The notes below the pieces were generated by a model. That model saw nothing but the letters and a program-made list of their open reading frames with translations, did no database searches and was not told where the DNA came from. From positions 1 through 7,720 of the forward strand of contig JALRFT010000151.1 of assembly GCA_023261915.1 (NCBI GenBank): 7,720 nt of DNA, in the 5' to 3' direction. Origin of the DNA: Acidimicrobiales bacterium (GTDB lineage: Bacteria; Actinomycetota; Acidimicrobiia; Acidimicrobiales; Acidimicrobilacustridaceae). Shown here piece after piece: positions 5,932-7,720 of this stretch (positions are counted from its first letter, which is position 1; each line of letters starts with the position of its first letter). Made by a program: the position numbers and the translations under genes.

Positions 5932-6432
5932 ATGGCCCTACCCGCGTCAGTTCTGTTGCGACGTGGTGCGTTGCGTCGCTGTCCAGTCTGCGGTCAGGGT
6001 GGGCTGTTCCGCCGTTGGTTCGTCATGGAACCCGCCTGTCCCGGCTGCGGTCTGGTATTCCGACGTGCCCCCGGACACTGGCTGGGCTCGTGGTTCCTCA
6101 ACGTTCTGTTGGTGCAGGCGGTGTTGGTCATTGGTATCTCCGCCGTGGTGGCGGCGACTTGGCCCGCGCGCCTTCACCCGCTGACCATTGTGCTCGTGGT
6201 CGCCGCAGCCCTGTGTGTGCCCGTCCTCGTCTTCCCATTCACGCGGACCCTGTGGACGGCCATTGATCTCGTCATGCGGCCACTCGACTTTGACGACGGG
6301 GTGGCACCTGGGGTCGAGCTCGGACAGCTCCGCTCGCTCCGTCAGCGGCAGCGTGGGCGACCGTGGGAGCAGCAACGGCGTGTCCCCGCCCCGAGGAGTC
6401 CCCACGGAGAGGACCCGAGCACCCCGGATTGA
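5932..6432 (+). CDS. DUF983 zinc-ribbon membrane protein
   Basis: The 166-residue protein fits the DUF983 family. A zinc-ribbon-like module comes first: 'CPVCG' (Cys17, Cys20) and 'CPGCG' (Cys36, Cys39). It is followed by the family's 'HWLGSWFLN' segment and two hydrophobic spans at about 53-77 and 83-105. The conserved 'PFTRTLWTAIDLVMRPLDF' ends the core, and a basic, Pro/Arg-rich tail (about 125-166) is probably disordered and cytoplasmic. The function of DUF983 is not established. The ATG at 5932 follows GAGGG directly, with almost no spacing, so either initiation is unusual or the mRNA is leaderless. It is divergent from the Nudix gene over only 59 bases, so they may be co-regulated. Confidence 0.87.
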   Translation: MALPASVLLRRGALRRCPVCGQGGLFRRWFVMEPACPGCGLVFRRAPGHWLGSWFLNVLLVQAVLVIGISAVVAATWPARLHPLTIVLVVAAALCVPVLVFPFTRTLWTAIDLVMRPLDFDDGVAPGVELGQLRSLRQRQRGRPWEQQRRVPAPRSPHGEDPSTPD

Positions 6433-6490
6433 GCCACGGTCGGGGGCGAGCGCGGCGACCTCGTGCTAGGGAAGCAGCAGAGATCAGAGC

Positions 6491-6515
6491 GGTCGACCAT
6501 CCCGGTGGTCCGACC
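6491..6515 (+). promoter_or_regulatory. Imperfect hairpin upstream of the SDR gene
   Basis: GGTCGACCA (6491-6499) pairs with TGGTCCGACC (6506-6515) with one bulged C around a TCCCGG loop. It lies in the 106-base gap between the DUF983 stop (6432) and the SDR start (6539), just before the GAGGGGGAG ribosome binding site (6528-6536). It may be the terminator of the DUF983 gene or a leader hairpin or operator for the SDR gene. No promoter boxes were assignable in the gap. Confidence 0.35.
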
Positions 6516-6538
6516 CCGAGCAGACCCGAGGGGGAGCA

Positions 6539-7297
6539 ATGACAGGTCCATTGAGCGGTCACGTGTCGATCGTGACGGGGGGCAACGGCGGTATCGGCCT
6601 CGGGATCGCCCGGGCACTCGCAACTGTTGGCGCTGACGTCGCCATCTGGGGTCGCAACGAGGACAAGAACGCCGAGGCTGCAGCGGAGTTGGCTGCGCTT
6701 GCCCCTCGGAGTGTCGCCCTCCGGTGCGATGTGGCCGACGAGGAACAGGTCGACGCCGCGTTCGCTGAAACCGTGCGTCGGTTGGGCAAAGTTGATTCTC
6801 TGTTCGCCAATGCCGGTGTCGGAGGGTTCGCCCCGTTTTCCCAGATGTCTTTGGCGGAGTTCCGCCGGGTGACCTCGGTCAATCTCGATGGAGCGTTCCT
6901 CACCCTGCGGGCGGCGGCAGCGCACATGGTGGAGCGTGGCGAGGGTGGATCGCTGGTGGGGATCTCCTCGGTGTCGGCCATTGATGGCGCCCCAGGCATG
7001 GAGCACTACGCAGCATCGAAGGCAGGCCTATTGGCCATCATGCGGGGCTTGGCCGTCGAGCTCGCCCGGTACCGCATCCGGTGCAACTCGATTCTCCCGG
7101 GATGGACGGACACGGACATGATTGCGCCGGCGGCGGGCAGCCAACGTTTCGTGGACAACACGGTGAAGCGCACGCCGCTTCGGCGTTGGGGGACACCGGC
7201 GGATATCGGTGCGGCGGCGGTCTATCTGGCCGATCCGGCCAATCTGTTCCACACCGGCGACTCGCTGGTGGTGGATGGCGGGTACAGCATTTACTGA
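6539..7297 (+). CDS. Short-chain dehydrogenase/reductase (SDR)
   Basis: The 252-residue protein is a classical SDR that interconverts alcohols and ketones with a nicotinamide cofactor. The dinucleotide loop is TGGNGGIG (13-20), 'GRN' at 38-40 follows the second strand, Asp64 lies in 'CDVAD', and 'NAG' is at 91-93. The catalytic set is Asn115, Ser144, Tyr157 and Lys161 (YAASK). 'PGWTDTDM' (187-194) and 'GDSLVVDGGYS' (240-250) complete the family pattern. Arg39 after the second strand hints at NADP(H) preference, but this is weak evidence. The ATG at 6539 has the purine-rich GAGGGGGAG just upstream. Length is normal for the family. Position ahead of a ferredoxin and its reductase, near FadD and FadE genes, suggests a hydroxy/keto lipid or steroid substrate, which is inference. 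Confidence 0.93.
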   Translation: MTGPLSGHVSIVTGGNGGIGLGIARALATVGADVAIWGRNEDKNAEAAAELAALAPRSVALRCDVADEEQVDAAFAETVRRLGKVDSLFANAGVGGFAPFSQMSLAEFRRVTSVNLDGAFLTLRAAAAHMVERGEGGSLVGISSVSAIDGAPGMEHYAASKAGLLAIMRGLAVELARYRIRCNSILPGWTDTDMIAPAAGSQRFVDNTVKRTPLRRWGTPADIGAAAVYLADPANLFHTGDSLVVDGGYSIY

Positions 7298-7314
7298 CCA
7301 ACACTGGAGTCGGT

Positions 7315-7337
7315 CACCCTCGCAGTGCGGGAGGGTG
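7315..7337 (+). terminator. Hairpin between SDR and ferredoxin genes
   Basis: CACCCTC (7315-7321) pairs with GAGGGTG (7331-7337). An inner GC/GC pair closes an AGT loop with two bulged Gs. The hairpin lies 18 bases after the SDR stop and about 38 bases before the ferredoxin ATG. With no T-run it may be a weak terminator or a processing/attenuation site that lets the downstream genes be expressed at a different level. Confidence 0.4.
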
Positions 7338-7374
7338 TCATGATGGACGGAACTGAGCAACGGAGGGTCGAACG

Positions 7375-7566
7375 ATGCGTGTCGTAGTTGACTTCGATGT
7401 GTGTGAGAGCAACGCCGTGTGCATGGCCATTGCGCCCGAGGTGTTTGAGGTTCGCGACGATGACTTCCTCTATGTCCTGATGGAGGAGCCGCCGGAGGAA
7501 TTGCGCGACAAGGTTGAGGAGGCGGTCCGCCGCTGCCCCAAGCAGGCCATCCGCATCGAGGACTGA
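7375..7566 (+). CDS. Small ferredoxin, three-cysteine [3Fe-4S] type
   Basis: The 63-residue acidic protein is a P450-associated type of ferredoxin that carries single electrons. The ligand pattern is Cys10-x2-Asn13-x2-Cys16 with Cys54 in 'RRCPKQAI'. Where a [4Fe-4S] ferredoxin has a fourth Cys there is Asn13, so a [3Fe-4S] cluster (or an oddly ligated [4Fe-4S] cluster) is expected. 'DFDVCESNAVCMAIAPEVFEV' and 'DKVEEAVRRCPKQAIRIED' match the usual layout of such actinobacterial ferredoxins. The ATG is supported by GGAGGG at 7362-7367, seven bases upstream. A ferredoxin reductase gene follows after about 50 bases, giving a likely two-component electron chain for a cytochrome P450 or Rieske-type oxygenase. 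No such oxygenase is seen in the window. Confidence 0.93.
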   Translation: MRVVVDFDVCESNAVCMAIAPEVFEVRDDDFLYVLMEEPPEELRDKVEEAVRRCPKQAIRIED

Positions 7567-7617
7567 GTCATCTCCCACGCTGATCCGGCGACCCGACGCG
7601 TCTCGTTGGACGTGCCG

Positions 7618-7720
7618 ATGGACCACGTGGTGGTAGTCGGAGCGTCTCTGGCCGGAGTCCACGCTGCCTCGGCTCTTCGTCGGGAGGGCTTCGAGGGCGC
7701 CGTCACGGTGATCGACGCTC
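7618..7720 (+). CDS. FAD-dependent ferredoxin reductase, N-terminal fragment
   Basis: Only about 34 codons are present before the right edge. The translation begins MDHVVVVGASLAGVHAASAL and continues 'RREGFEGAVTVIDA'. The G-A-S-L-A-G glycine loop in the first beta-alpha unit, followed by the 'ALRREGF' helix and the strand ending in an acidic residue, is the FAD-binding start of rhodocoxin/putidaredoxin reductase-like enzymes. These pass electrons from NAD(P)H to a ferredoxin, here most likely the one encoded just upstream. The start is uncertain: GTG at 7612 and TTG at 7606 are in frame, no strong ribosome binding site is visible, and the frame is open back to the ferredoxin stop. Confidence 0.82.
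   Translation, partial: MDHVVVVGASLAGVHAASALRREGFEGAVTVIDA

Noticed and set aside
5429..6184. 251-codon plus-strand open frame across the Nudix and DUF983 genes
   Set aside because: It overlaps the antisense of a perfect Nudix box and then another frame of DUF983, with no domain of its own.
1..7720. CRISPR array, insertion sequence or phage element
   Set aside because: No regular repeat-spacer pattern, transposase, integrase or terminal inverted repeats with target duplication were seen.

Overview
The window is gene-dense, high-GC DNA (roughly two-thirds G+C by eye), with GTG and ATG starts, purine-rich ribosome binding sites, a probable leaderless promoter and an F420-dependent-type enzyme. 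This points to an actinobacterium. The mix of FadD/FadE/LLM/nitronate-monooxygenase-like/SDR/ferredoxin genes is typical of Acidimicrobiia and mycobacteria-like lipid degraders. The assignment below phylum level is inference.

Layout: (1) 1-1410, minus strand: the N-terminus of an acyl-CoA synthetase running off the left edge. It is preceded, in transcription order, by a lipoprotein-type periplasmic binding protein of the branched-chain amino acid ABC family, with a strong hairpin between them. (2) 1534-4101, plus strand: a tightly overlapping three-gene operon of acyl-CoA dehydrogenase, a small SH3-like hypothetical protein and an Rv3520c-like LLM flavin oxidoreductase. (3) 4131-5872, minus strand: a nitronate monooxygenase/FabK-like flavoprotein convergent with the operon, then a 250-base spacer with several inverted repeats, then a Nudix hydrolase. 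(4) 5932-7720, plus strand: a DUF983 zinc-ribbon membrane protein divergent from the Nudix gene, then an SDR dehydrogenase, a small three-cysteine ferredoxin and the start of a ferredoxin reductase that runs off the right edge.

Taken together, most genes fit catabolism of CoA-activated lipids, steroids or isoprenoids. There is activation (FadD), alpha,beta-dehydrogenation (FadE), flavin-dependent redox steps (LLM, NMO-like), alcohol/ketone interconversion (SDR), and an electron chain (ferredoxin plus reductase) of the kind that feeds cytochrome P450s. The binding protein may sense or import a related substrate. No mobile element, CRISPR array, tRNA or rRNA was seen. I see no clearly new system. 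The most curious items are the coupled small protein in the FadE-LLM operon, the ferredoxin with Asn at a cluster-ligand position, and the inverted repeats at promoters.
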